Origin: Ramlibacter sp. WS9
Lineage (GTDB): Bacteria; Pseudomonadota; Gammaproteobacteria; Burkholderiales; Burkholderiaceae_C
DNA length: 64,000 bases
Reading direction: 5' to 3'
Assembly: GCF_003797765.1 (NCBI RefSeq)
Contig: NZ_RKMB01000029.1
Location: forward strand, 1 to 64,000
Part shown: one piece after another, positions 35,121 through 43,936 of the stretch
How positions within the stretch are numbered: position 1 is the stretch's first letter
How the letters are laid out: each line of letters begins with the position of its first letter
Program-made: the position numbers and the translations under genes
The notes under the pieces: generated by a model
Told to the model about the DNA's origin: nothing
What the model saw: only the letters and a program-made list of their open reading frames with translations
The model's database searches: none

Positions 35121-37610
35121 ATGGCTACGCATTCCACCGCTCTGCAACACTGTTTCAATGAGGTCGCCACATCGGCGCCGATGGCGCTGGAGCGGTGCCT
35201 GAATCAGGTCGTCACTTCGCTGCAAGACGCGGAGCTCAAAACCAGCCAATCGGGCGACCGCACCGAACTCGGCGAGGCCTGGCGCGAGCTGCAGCGGCAA
35301 CAGCCGGTTTGGTGCAAACGGTACCCCGACGAACTGCGCGCCGCGTTCACCGCCGACCAGGGCAAGGACGCAGCTGCACGCGCGCCCGCGGCACGGCATA
35401 CGCCCAACCTCGAGCTGTCGCTGATGGACGACTCCGCCATCGACGGCGCCATCGAGTCCTCGCGCCTGGTGAGCCACGTGATGCCCATCGTCGAACGGCC
35501 GGTGTCGGAACTCGACGCGCTGGTCAGTTCCGCGATGGGGCTGGCCACCGTGCGGCCGGAGCTGAACCCCCTGCGTCCGGAAATCTTCGCGCAAAGCTTG
35601 CGGGCCCTGATCAACGGCGCACAGGTCAAGCCCGCCACCGGATCGCTCTGGATGAAGCACATGGCCGAGCCGCTCGGCCAGGAGTTGCAAAGCCTTTACC
35701 AACGGCTGGTCACACAGCTGAAGGACGCGAATGTCCAGGCCGCCGAATACCGCGTTACGCAGGCAGCAGGCGCGCCGGCGCGCGCGCAGGGCGCACCGGG
35801 TGTTGCTGCTGATGCGGCTGCCGATGGCAGCGGTGGTGCCAGCAATAGTGGCGGTGGCAGCGGCAGTACCGGTGCCCAGGCCAACCGGGGCAGCACGCCG
35901 TCCGCGGGCGGCCACCCTGGGTCCGCGGGCCAGGAGTTGCCATCGGGTTTCGCCTCGCTTTCCAGCCGGCAGATCAGCCACGCCCTGCTGCGCGACTTCG
36001 TGTCGCACGGGGCCGGCGAGCACGCGACGCAGGTATTGCCGGCGTCGTACTACGCGGAAGTGGACCGCGAACTGGAGCGGCTACAAGCCGAAGCCCAGGG
36101 CGAGCGCGATGTCGCACCCGAACCGCCCGTCCCGGCCAGTTACCGCGACATGCCCGCGGTGGACCGCCCCCAGCGCAACATCGGCGTCCAGAGCCGGCTG
36201 AACAGCGAGGTCTGGGGCGATTACGCGCATTCGCACGAGCGCTCGCTGGTGCGCACGCGGCTGCGCAAGGACGCCACCCAGGTAGCGCAGGTGCTGGGCC
36301 TGGAACTGGTTCGCAAGGTGGTCAACCAGATCGCGCAGGATCCGCGGCTGCTCGGCCCGGTGCGCGAAGCGATCGTGGCGCTGGAGCCGTCGCTGCTGCG
36401 CCTGGCCATGGTGGATCCGCGCTTCTTCACCGAAGAAGAACACCCGGGCCGGCTGCTGATGGAGCGCGTGGCGCTGCGCAGCTTCAAGTACAACGACGAG
36501 TTCAGCAAGGAATTTGCGAGCTTCTTCGACGGCGTGCAGGGTTCGTTCAACGAGCTGAACAAGGCCGAGATTCCCGACGCCCAGCCCTTCGATCTGATGC
36601 TCAAGGGACTCGAGGCCGTGTGGGCGGAGCAGGACCGCATCGAGTCCGACCCGCTGGAGCAGGCGGTCGCCGCGATGCGGTTCGCCGAACGCCGCCAGGC
36701 CGAAGCCGACCAGATCGCCTGGGGCCTGAGCACCCGGCCCGACCTGGAAACCGTGCCGTCGGTGGTGCAGGATTTCCTGTTCGGGCCATGGGCCCTGGTG
36801 CTGGCGCACGCGCGGCTCACCGACGGCGCCAACCGCATCGACCCGCAGGGCTATCTCTCCGTCATTACCGATCTGCTCTGGAGCGTGAAGCCGGAAGTGA
36901 CGATGCGCCAGCCGGCACAGCTCTTCGAGCGGATCCCGCCCCTGCTGGCCAAGCTGCGCGAGGGTCTCGCGCTGGTGGGGCAGGAAGCCGATGAATCGTT
37001 TTTCCAGGAGCTGATGGAACTGCATCGCCCGGTGCTCAAGCTGCGCCGTGCGAAGTCGCGGCAGGACGCTCTCGAGTCCGGGCACGCGCCGCTCAGTGCG
37101 ATGGACGCCGATCGCGTGCGGCTGGAGGACCCCGATCCCGAGGAGAAAGCCGCCAAGTCCGGCCAGCCCTGGATGAGCGCCAACGAGCTGAGCGCACTGG
37201 GTTTCCAGGAGACGATGCCCACCGACATGGCGCAGCTGTGGGCGGAAGAAGAGACCTCGCGGCCGGCGCCGTTGGAGCCCGCCCCGGCAGTGGCCGTGGC
37301 AGTGGCCAAAGCGCCGCCGCCGCCCGCCGTCGTGCTGGACCCGGACACCGTGCTGGCCAACCTGCGCGAAGGCGACTGGATCGACCTGTATTCCAAGCGC
37401 CGCTGGCTGCGCGCCCAGCTGATCTGGGCCAGCACCAAGGGCACGCTGTTCATGTTCGTGAGCCACGGCGGGCAGCCGCACTCGATGACCAAGCGGATCT
37501 GCGAGCGGTTGATCCGCGACCGCTTCCTGCGCCCGGTGCGCATGCACGGCGTGGTGGCCGGCGCCCTCGACGCCGTGGGGCGTGAAGAACCTGCCGACGC
37601 GACGGCCTGA
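35121..37610 (+). CDS. DUF1631 family protein
   Basis: This 829-residue protein of unknown function belongs to the DUF1631 family of beta- and gammaproteobacteria. The N-terminal third is helical. A low-complexity Gly/Ser/Ala linker spans roughly residues 225-275, and another Ala/Pro-rich linker precedes the last 100 residues. The C-terminal segment (LREGDWIDLYSKRRWLRAQL onward) is a compact beta-rich module reminiscent of PilZ-like domains, but I do not see a clear c-di-GMP motif. There is no signal peptide. It is followed, after 60 bases, by a histidine kinase gene in the same direction. Confidence 0.85.
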   Translation: MATHSTALQHCFNEVATSAPMALERCLNQVVTSLQDAELKTSQSGDRTELGEAWRELQRQQPVWCKRYPDELRAAFTADQGKDAAARAPAARHTPNLELSLMDDSAIDGAIESSRLVSHVMPIVERPVSELDALVSSAMGLATVRPELNPLRPEIFAQSLRALINGAQVKPATGSLWMKHMAEPLGQELQSLYQRLVTQLKDANVQAAEYRVTQAAGAPARAQGAPGVAADAAADGSGGASNSGGGSGSTGAQANRGSTPSAGGHPGSAGQELPSGFASLSSRQISHALLRDFVSHGAGEHATQVLPASYYAEVDRELERLQAEAQGERDVAPEPPVPASYRDMPAVDRPQRNIGVQSRLNSEVWGDYAHSHERSLVRTRLRKDATQVAQVLGLELVRKVVNQIAQDPRLLGPVREAIVALEPSLLRLAMVDPRFFTEEEHPGRLLMERVALRSFKYNDEFSKEFASFFDGVQGSFNELNKAEIPDAQPFDLMLKGLEAVWAEQDRIESDPLEQAVAAMRFAERRQAEADQIAWGLSTRPDLETVPSVVQDFLFGPWALVLAHARLTDGANRIDPQGYLSVITDLLWSVKPEVTMRQPAQLFERIPPLLAKLREGLALVGQEADESFFQELMELHRPVLKLRRAKSRQDALESGHAPLSAMDADRVRLEDPDPEEKAAKSGQPWMSANELSALGFQETMPTDMAQLWAEEETSRPAPLEPAPAVAVAVAKAPPPPAVVLDPDTVLANLREGDWIDLYSKRRWLRAQLIWASTKGTLFMFVSHGGQPHSMTKRICERLIRDRFLRPVRMHGVVAGALDAVGREEPADATA

Positions 37611-37670
37611 AACTGCTACTTGGGGACACGCCGGGTCCCGGGCGCTGATGATAAAGGTTACAGTTCGCTC

Positions 37671-39749
37671 ATGCGCAGCGGAGAGGCAGTCAAATTCAAG
37701 GTGTTGACGACGGCGGATACGCCGGCTCGCGAGTTGAGCGACGCCGACGCGCGCCGTCAGGCCGCGCGCGTCGAGGCCATCGCGCGGGCCCAGCACGAAC
37801 TGGCGGTGAGCGATGCGGATGAACAAGCGCTGACGGCGCGCATCGCCGAAATGGCGCAGGACGTCCTGGCCGCCGACGGCGCCGCGTTCGGGGTGTTGGA
37901 GGGCAACGGGCTGCGCGTGCGATCGGTCTACGGCGTCGCGCTGGACCAGGTCGGCACCCTCGTGCCCCTCGAGGGCAGCCTCTCGGGACTGACCGTGTGC
38001 TCTCAGCGGATTCTGCGCAGCGACGACGTCGACACCGACCGGCGCGTGCACCGCACGGTCCCGCCGCAGCCCTGGAAGTCCATCATGTGCGCGCCGTTGC
38101 GCCAGAGGCAGGAGACGGTGGGCGTCATCAGCGTGATGTCGCTGCAGCCCGGCTTCTTCACGCAGGCAGACGAGACCGCGCTCGAGCTTCTGGCCGAGTC
38201 GCTGGGTGCGGTGCTGCAGCGGCGCCGCCATGCCGCGCAGCTGGCGGCGTCGGAGTCGCAGTACAAATCGCTCTTCATCGACAACCCGCAGCCGATGTGC
38301 GTGTACGACCCCGGCACGCTGAAGTTCCTGGCCGTCAACGCCGCGTGGGTGGCGCAGTACGGGCGCAGCGAGGCCGAGTTCCTGGCCATGTCCATCGAAG
38401 CGATGCGACCGCCGGAGGATGTCGAGGCCTGGCGCCGGGAGATGGCCGCCAAGCCGTTGGTCGGCCCGGCCCGGCGCCGTGGCCGCCACCAGCGCAAGAA
38501 CGGCGAGGTGATCCACGTCGACACCTTCTCGAACGACATCCTCTTCGAAGGCCGCGCCGCCAGGCTGGTGCTGGCGATCGACATCACCGAGCAGCTCGAC
38601 GCCTCGGACGGCCTTCGCCGCAGCGAGGCACGCTTTCGCGCCCTGACGGAGCTGTCGGTCGACTGGTACTGGGAGCAGGACGCGCAGTTCCGTTTCATCG
38701 CCATCGAAGGCGGCGGCAGCACGTACCCGCCGGGCCTGCTGCCACCGGGGCAGATACTGGGCAAGGCGCGGTGGGAGCTGGAAGACACGGAGGCCGACGA
38801 GGACGCCTGGGTGCAGCATCGCGCCCAGCTGGAACGGCATGAGCCGTTCCGCGACTTCGTGGTGCGCCGGCGCATTGCGGACGGCAGCGTGCGGCAGCTG
38901 GCCCTGGCGGGTGTGCCCGTTTTCGACGGCCAGGGCCGCTTCACCGGCTATCGCGGCGTGGGCCGCGACATCACCGACCAGCGGCGCGCGCAGGACGAGA
39001 TCGCGCGCCTGAACGCGGAGCTGGAAGAGCGCGTGGGGCTTCGCACCGCGCAGCTGGAAGCAGCCAACGCCGAACTCGAAGCCTTCTCGTATTCCATCGC
39101 GCACGATCTGCGTTCGCCGCTCACGTCCATCGACGGTTTCAGCCACTCGCTGGACGAACTGTGCTCGCCCGCGCTGGGCGAGCAGGGCCGCCACTACGTG
39201 CGCCGCATCCGCGCCGGCGTGCGGCAGATGAGCGAACTCACGGACGCCATGCTCTCGCTCGCGCAATTGTCGCGCGTGCGGCTGAGGTGGGAGCCCGTCG
39301 ATTTGGCGGAGATCGCGCGCAAGGTGTTCGCGCAGCTGCGCGAAGGCGAGCCGCACCGCGAAGGCACGCTGGAGACGCCGAGCCGCCTGCCTGCGCACGG
39401 CGACCCGCGCCTCTTGGCCCAGGTCGTCGCCAACCTGGTGGGCAACGCGTGGAAATTTTCGGCCCACAAACCCATCGCGTCGATCCGGTTCGGCTGCACG
39501 AAGCAGGATGCCGGCGACCCGGTCTACTTCGTCGCCGACAACGGGGCGGGCTTCGACATGGCGCATGCCTCGCGACTGTTCGGCGCCTTCCAGCGCCTGC
39601 ACTCGCCCAGCGAGTTCGACGGCACGGGCATCGGGCTGGCGCTGGTGCAGAAGATCGTCACGCGGCACGGCGGACGGATCTGGGCGCACGCGGTGCCGGG
39701 CCGGGGGGCGACTTTCTATTTCACGCTGGCGGACGAGCCGCTCACCTGA
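37671..39749 (+). CDS. GAF/PAS sensor histidine kinase
   Basis: This kinase of about 692 residues lacks transmembrane helices. Its order is GAF (about 35-190), two PAS domains (about 195-310 and 320-440), a coiled coil, HisKA with His478 in YSIAHDLRSPLTSIDGF, and a HATPase with DNGAGFDM and GTGIGLAL motifs. It resembles phytochrome-like cytosolic kinases but without an obvious chromophore cysteine. I chose ATG 37671 over an in-frame TTG at 37620. No response regulator is adjacent. The last 34 bases overlap the end of the convergent GST gene. Confidence 0.9.
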   Translation: MRSGEAVKFKVLTTADTPARELSDADARRQAARVEAIARAQHELAVSDADEQALTARIAEMAQDVLAADGAAFGVLEGNGLRVRSVYGVALDQVGTLVPLEGSLSGLTVCSQRILRSDDVDTDRRVHRTVPPQPWKSIMCAPLRQRQETVGVISVMSLQPGFFTQADETALELLAESLGAVLQRRRHAAQLAASESQYKSLFIDNPQPMCVYDPGTLKFLAVNAAWVAQYGRSEAEFLAMSIEAMRPPEDVEAWRREMAAKPLVGPARRRGRHQRKNGEVIHVDTFSNDILFEGRAARLVLAIDITEQLDASDGLRRSEARFRALTELSVDWYWEQDAQFRFIAIEGGGSTYPPGLLPPGQILGKARWELEDTEADEDAWVQHRAQLERHEPFRDFVVRRRIADGSVRQLALAGVPVFDGQGRFTGYRGVGRDITDQRRAQDEIARLNAELEERVGLRTAQLEAANAELEAFSYSIAHDLRSPLTSIDGFSHSLDELCSPALGEQGRHYVRRIRAGVRQMSELTDAMLSLAQLSRVRLRWEPVDLAEIARKVFAQLREGEPHREGTLETPSRLPAHGDPRLLAQVVANLVGNAWKFSAHKPIASIRFGCTKQDAGDPVYFVADNGAGFDMAHASRLFGAFQRLHSPSEFDGTGIGLALVQKIVTRHGGRIWAHAVPGRGATFYFTLADEPLT

Positions 39750-40405
39750 ATGCGGCGGGAGAGTTCGCTGCTGCGCGCGATCAGGAAGTCGTGCAGCAGC
39801 CGCGGGTACTCGGCCGACACCGCTTGATTGACCGACGGCCGCGCGGCCAGGGCTTGGCGCCAGGCGTGGACTCTGGGCGTCTCTCCGAAAAGGCCGGCCT
39901 CGCCCAGCGACTCGAACACGTCGAAGTAGCGAAACACCGGGCCGAACACCGCGTCGACCAGCCCGAAGCGTGCGCCGGCAAACCATGGGCCGCCGGCGTG
40001 CAGCGCTTGTTCCACCTGCATGAACTTTGCGCCCAGCTCTTCGCGGCGTGCCTGCAACGCCGGCGCATCGGGCGCGTTGTAGAACGCCGCGATGGTGTTG
40101 AGGATGGCCGAGCCGAACTCCATCCAGCCCCGTTCGCGTGCGCGCTCCAGGGCGCCCTGCGGATGCAGCCGCGGCGCGAGCGTTTCGTCGAGGTATTCGC
40201 AGATCACCGCGGATTCGAACAGGGGCTCGTCCTGCACCAGCAGCACCGGCGTCTTGCCCAAGGGCGAGATGGCCCGGAACCAGTCGGGCTTGGCCGCCAG
40301 GTCGACATGGCGCCGCTCGAACGGCACGCCCTTTTCGGCGAGCACGATGGCGGCTCGCTGCACGTAGGGGCACAAGTGATGGCTGACGAGCGTGTAGTGG
40401 TGCAT
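39716..40405 (-). CDS. Glutathione S-transferase family protein
   Basis: This 229-residue protein has an N-terminal thioredoxin-like domain (LVSHHLCPYVQRAAIVLAEK, ISPLGKTPVLLV, FESAVICEYLDE) and a C-terminal helical domain. The CPYVQ motif places a cysteine at the active site, as in omega/beta or Grx-like classes. It conjugates or reduces with glutathione, and the glutathione synthesis genes lie 7-10 kb away. It is divergent from the LysR gene at 40478, with paired operator-like sites between and inside them. Confidence 0.92.
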   Translation of the reverse strand: MHHYTLVSHHLCPYVQRAAIVLAEKGVPFERRHVDLAAKPDWFRAISPLGKTPVLLVQDEPLFESAVICEYLDETLAPRLHPQGALERARERGWMEFGSAILNTIAAFYNAPDAPALQARREELGAKFMQVEQALHAGGPWFAGARFGLVDAVFGPVFRYFDVFESLGEAGLFGETPRVHAWRQALAARPSVNQAVSAEYPRLLHDFLIARSSELSRRIQVSGSSASVK

Positions 40406-40447
40406 GGGGCCGTGTTCCGTTTGCGTGGAGGGGAAGCGAACTGTAGG

Positions 40448-40463
40448 ATTGCAAAGTCGCAAT
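40448..40463. promoter_or_regulatory. LysR-type operator, copy 1
   Basis: ATTGCAAAGTCGCAAT is an interrupted palindrome with five-base arms (ATTGC/GCAAT), in the 72-bp gap between the GST gene and the LysR gene. It matches the T-N11-A form of LysR boxes. A second copy differing at only two central bases lies 42 bp away, at 40490-40505. Confidence 0.6.
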
Positions 40464-40477
40464 GAAAATAGGCGTCC

Positions 40478-41383
40478 ATGAAAACTGGCATTGCAAGATC
40501 GCAATATGCGTTGACGGCGTCCGACCTCGAGTTGTTGCTCGCGCTGGTGCGCGGCGGAACGTTGGCGGAAGCGGCGGAACGCCTGGCCGCCGACGCATCG
40601 ACCGTGTTTCGCGGCGTGCAGCGCATCGAGAAGAGCCTCGGCCAGCGGCTGTTCGAGCGCACTCGCCAGGGCTACCTCGCGTCGGAGGCGACGCTGGAGA
40701 TCGCGCGCCATGCCGAGCGCATCGAAGCCGAGCTGGAAGCAGCGCGCCTCGCGACGCAGGGAAAGGATGCAGAGGTGACCGGGCGGGTCCGCGTCACCAC
40801 CACCGACTCGGTCTTGCGCGGCCTGGTGCTGCCCTGCCTGCCCGCGCTGGCGGCGAAACACCCGCTATTGCAACTCGAGTTGCGATCCGCCAACGAACTG
40901 GTGAGCCTGACGCGTCGCGATGCCGACCTGGCGCTGCGTGCCACGCCCAAGGCGCCCGACCATCTGGTGGGCCGGCACTTCGGCGCGATCCGCTTCGTGC
41001 CATGCGTCGCGCGGGCAATGCCGGCCGCGCGGCGGCGCAAGCCCCTCGCCGAGCACGACTGGATCGCGCCCGACGAAGCCATGCCCGATCACCCATCCGT
41101 GCGCTGGCGCCGCAAGCACCTGCCCAAGCTCGCGCCTCGGCACCTGGTGGATGGAATCGTCGCGGTCGTCGATGCAGTGAAGGCGGGCCTGGGGGTGGGC
41201 ATCGTGCCGCTCTTCATGCTGGAGGCGGAGCCGCAATTGGTCGCGCTTTCGGAGCCGCTGGAGGGTTGCGAGTCGCAGCTGTGGCTGTTGGCGCACCCGG
41301 AGTCCCGGCACCTCCGGCGGATCGCCGCGGTGTACCAGCACTTCGCGCAGGCAATCCGGTTGCCGGATAAACTGAAGCGATGA
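40478..41383 (+). CDS. LysR-family transcriptional regulator
   Basis: This 301-residue protein has an N-terminal winged helix (about 12-70, LLLALVRGGTLAEAAERLAA followed by DASTVFRGVQRIEK) and a substrate-binding-like effector domain. It is divergent from the GST gene, which it probably controls. Two near-identical ATTGC-N6-GCAAT sites flank its start codon, the second inside codons 5-10, so autoregulation is likely. Its stop overlaps the start of the small CWC gene by four bases. Confidence 0.93.
   Translation: MKTGIARSQYALTASDLELLLALVRGGTLAEAAERLAADASTVFRGVQRIEKSLGQRLFERTRQGYLASEATLEIARHAERIEAELEAARLATQGKDAEVTGRVRVTTTDSVLRGLVLPCLPALAAKHPLLQLELRSANELVSLTRRDADLALRATPKAPDHLVGRHFGAIRFVPCVARAMPAARRRKPLAEHDWIAPDEAMPDHPSVRWRRKHLPKLAPRHLVDGIVAVVDAVKAGLGVGIVPLFMLEAEPQLVALSEPLEGCESQLWLLAHPESRHLRRIAAVYQHFAQAIRLPDKLKR
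40490..40505. promoter_or_regulatory. LysR-type operator, copy 2 (inside the regulator gene)
   Basis: ATTGCAAGATCGCAAT differs from copy 1 only by AG to GA in the centre, and its arms are identical. It lies inside the first codons of the LysR gene, with its centre 42 bp (about four helical turns) from copy 1. Same-face spacing fits cooperative binding by a LysR tetramer (inference). Confidence 0.55.
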
Positions 41384-41601
41384 CACTCGACACCGTTTCC
41401 ACAGCCGAGCGCTGCCCTTTGTGCGGGCAGGGCAATCAGTGCGCGATGGAGGTCGAAAGGGCCACCGGCAAGAAGCAGCCGCCGTGCTGGTGCACGCGGG
41501 TGAATTTCAGCGCGGAGTTGCTGGCGCAATTGCCTGTGGAAGCGCGGGGTAAGGCGTGTATTTGCGAGGCTTGCGCGCGCGAGGTGTCATTGCGGGCTTG
41601 A
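41380..41601 (+). CDS. Small cysteine-rich CWC family protein
   Basis: This 73-residue protein matches the cysteine-rich CWC family. Cysteines are arranged as CPLCGQGNQC, then PPCWC, then CICEAC, consistent with binding of zinc or another metal. Function is not known. The ATG overlaps the LysR stop (ATGA), so it is translationally coupled to the regulator. Confidence 0.85.
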   Translation: MTLDTVSTAERCPLCGQGNQCAMEVERATGKKQPPCWCTRVNFSAELLAQLPVEARGKACICEACAREVSLRA

Positions 41602-41685
41602 CCCAGTACTGCCCGACATCTGATCTCATCGAAGCGCGCTGCACAGCGACCTGTGCGGAGCCATGGACGCCGGGTGGCCGATGCA

Positions 41686-41712
41686 GCGCAGAGTGCCCCG
41701 CCGCCCCGATCC
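41686..41712. repeat. Partial copy of the left-edge repeat
   Basis: This 27-base stretch matches bases 68-94 of the window at 25 of 27 positions (two A/G differences). It lies in a 296-bp gap between the CWC gene and the CoA transferase. The opposite arm of the left-edge element is not present here, so this is a half copy or decayed copy. Confidence 0.5.
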
Positions 41713-41867
41713 CGCCCGCCATGTCGACATGGATTTCCCGAGGACTCGCCCATTTTTTTTCAGCTGCATCTACCGCTTGGCCGCTGACTGAGTGTTCTCC
41801 TCCGGACACTAGTTTTTGGTTGACCCGCAATCCATGGCTCGTTGGCCGATGTCGCCGCAGGCACGCA

Positions 41868-41897
41868 TGGATGCCGGAACGAGTCCGGCATGACAGC
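41868..41897. repeat. Dispersed hairpin repeat, copy 1
   Basis: An eight-base stem (ATGCCGGA/TCCGGCAT) with a five-base loop lies at the 3' end of the CoA transferase gene, between convergent genes. It shares its flanks (TGGAT and ATGACA) and exact architecture with the hairpin at 62957-62986. Stem differences between the copies compensate each other, which points to a repeat family that probably doubles as a bidirectional terminator. Confidence 0.5.
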
Positions 41898-43838
41898 TCA
41901 GTTGGCCAATCGCCCGTCCAGCTTCGCCTTCAAGAACCCGCCCGTCCCATACCGCGTCACACGGCTGTAGAACCGGTCGGTCAGCCGCGTCACCATCGCC
42001 GAGTACTCGTCCACCAGGCCCGGCAGGATGGTGAAGTTGTCGTAGTTCACGACCACGGCCACACGCTGGTCCGCCGACTTCACCATCGGCTCCAGCAAAT
42101 GCGCCACCGCCTGCTCGATCTCTGCGATGGCGCCCTGATTGTTGATCGCAAGCCCTTCGAAGTTGATGAAGAGCAGCCGATGATCGCGATCGAATTCGAA
42201 GCGCTCGTGCAACGGTTTGGCCAGCAGGCGCTCCCGCAATCCCAAAGCGGAGGCGGCGAAGATCGCCGGGTCCATCAGCTTCAGCTCGGTGCTGATCGCG
42301 GGCATGAAGTCCATCTGCGCCAGCACGTCGCGCTCCAGGTCGATGCCCGGCGCAATCTCCATCAACTCCAGGCCGCCGTCGGCCAGGCGGAACACGCAGC
42401 GCTCCGTCACGTACAGCACCTGCTGCCCGCGGCGGCGTGCTTCCCGGCCGCTGAAGGTGCGGTGCTCGACCTGCTTGACGAATTTGCGCATCGTGCCTTC
42501 GCTCTCGATGCGCAGCTTGCCATCTTCCAGCTTCACGGCCAGGTCGCCGGCGGTGAAGGTGCCGACGAACACCACGGTCTTCGCGTTCTGGCTGATGTTG
42601 ATGAAGCCGCCGGCGCCGGCCAGGCGCGGCCCGAACTTGCTGACGTTGAGGTTTCCTTCGGCATCGGCCTGCGCCAGGCCCAGCACCGCAAGATGCAGCC
42701 CGCCGCCGTCGTAGAAATCGAACTGGCTGGGCTGGTCGATCACGGCTTGCGCGTTCACGGCCGCACCGAACGACAGGCCGCTCGCCGGAATTCCCCCGAT
42801 CACGCCGGGCTCGGCCGTGAGCGTGACCAGGTCGATCACACGCTCTTCCGCCGCGACGGCGGCCACGCCTTCGGGCATGCCGATGCCGAGGTTCACGACG
42901 CTGTTGGCCTTCAGCTCCAATGCGGCGCGGCGCGCGATGATCTTGCGCTCGCTCATCGGCATTGGCGCGAGCTGGTCCATCGGCAAGCGGATCTCGCCCG
43001 AGTACGCCGGGTTGTACTGCTCGCTGAAGGTCTGCATGTGGTACGCCGGGTTGGTGGCCACCACCACGGCGTCAACCAGCACGCCGGGCACCTTCACCTG
43101 GCGCGGGTGCAGCGTGCCGCGTTCGGCCATGCGTTCCACTTGCGCGATGACGATGCCGCCGGAATTGCGCGCCGCCATTGCGATCGCGAGCGCTTCCAGC
43201 GTCAACGCCTCGCGCTCCATCGTGAGGTTGCCGTCCGGGTCGGCCGTGGTCGCGCGGATGATGCCCACCGAGATCGGGAAGGCCTTGTAGAACAGGTACT
43301 CCTGGCCGTCGATCTCCATCAGGCGAACCAGGTCCTCCGTGGTGCGCGCGTTGATCTTGCCGCCGCCGTGGCGCGGATCGACGAAGGTGTCCAGGCCGAC
43401 ACGCGTCAAGGTGCCCGGCTTGCCGGCCGCGATGTCGCGGAACAGGTGCGCCAGCACGCCTTGGGGCAGGTTGTAGGCCTCGATCTCGTTGGCCACGGCC
43501 AGCTTCTGCAGGGCCGGCACCAGGCCCCAGTGGCCGCCGACGACGCGGCGGACCATGCCGGCATGACCGAGGTGGTTGAGGCCGCGCGTCTTGCCGTCGC
43601 CCTGCCCCGCCGCATAGACCAGCGTCAGCGCATGGGGCGAGCCGGTGCCGGTCTCGGCCTGGGTCGCGAGAAAGCGGGCTTCCAGCGCCACCGCGATCTC
43701 TTCGGCAAAGCCGATGCCGACGAAGCCGCCGGTGGCGACGGTGTCGCCGTCGTGGATGAGCCGGACGGCCTCGGCCGCGGTCACCACCTTGTTGCGGCGG
43801 CTGCCCAGCGGCGCGTGTGAGTTCAAGTCGGTCTGCAC
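41898..43838 (-). CDS. Acyl-CoA:carboxylate CoA transferase (family I)
   Basis: This 646-residue family I CoA transferase carries alpha- and beta-type halves in one chain. The alpha half starts at [23 protein letters not shown]. The beta half has the active-site glutamate in [10 protein letters not shown] (Glu343). Single-chain enzymes of the YdiF kind are usually about 520-530 residues. Here an additional C-terminal module of about 120 residues follows (from about 525). GTG 43838 is preceded by AAGGAG at good spacing. An in-frame ATG at 43871 lacks a site. It swaps CoA between acids such as acetate and 3-keto acids. It is divergent from the exporter at 43937. Confidence 0.9.
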   Translation of the reverse strand: MQTDLNSHAPLGSRRNKVVTAAEAVRLIHDGDTVATGGFVGIGFAEEIAVALEARFLATQAETGTGSPHALTLVYAAGQGDGKTRGLNHLGHAGMVRRVVGGHWGLVPALQKLAVANEIEAYNLPQGVLAHLFRDIAAGKPGTLTRVGLDTFVDPRHGGGKINARTTEDLVRLMEIDGQEYLFYKAFPISVGIIRATTADPDGNLTMEREALTLEALAIAMAARNSGGIVIAQVERMAERGTLHPRQVKVPGVLVDAVVVATNPAYHMQTFSEQYNPAYSGEIRLPMDQLAPMPMSERKIIARRAALELKANSVVNLGIGMPEGVAAVAAEERVIDLVTLTAEPGVIGGIPASGLSFGAAVNAQAVIDQPSQFDFYDGGGLHLAVLGLAQADAEGNLNVSKFGPRLAGAGGFINISQNAKTVVFVGTFTAGDLAVKLEDGKLRIESEGTMRKFVKQVEHRTFSGREARRRGQQVLYVTERCVFRLADGGLELMEIAPGIDLERDVLAQMDFMPAISTELKLMDPAIFAASALGLRERLLAKPLHERFEFDRDHRLLFINFEGLAINNQGAIAEIEQAVAHLLEPMVKSADQRVAVVVNYDNFTILPGLVDEYSAMVTRLTDRFYSRVTRYGTGGFLKAKLDGRLAN

Positions 43839-43936
43839 GGCGGTCTCCTTGGTGGCATCTGCACCTATCATCGTGAGGAAACCCGCCTCACGACTTCAGG
43901 AAAACCCATGGGACCGACAGCTTCCGGGATGCCGCC

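Noticed and set aside
36081-40598. A 1505-codon open frame on the minus strand
   Set aside because: It runs antisense to the DUF1631 and histidine kinase genes and through the GST region. Its translation is Arg/Pro/His-rich with no domains, as expected for the shadow frame of high-GC coding DNA.
41556-43820. A 754-codon plus-strand frame opposite the CoA transferase
   Set aside because: It is the complement of a recognisable enzyme, and it begins inside the CWC gene region without a ribosome site.
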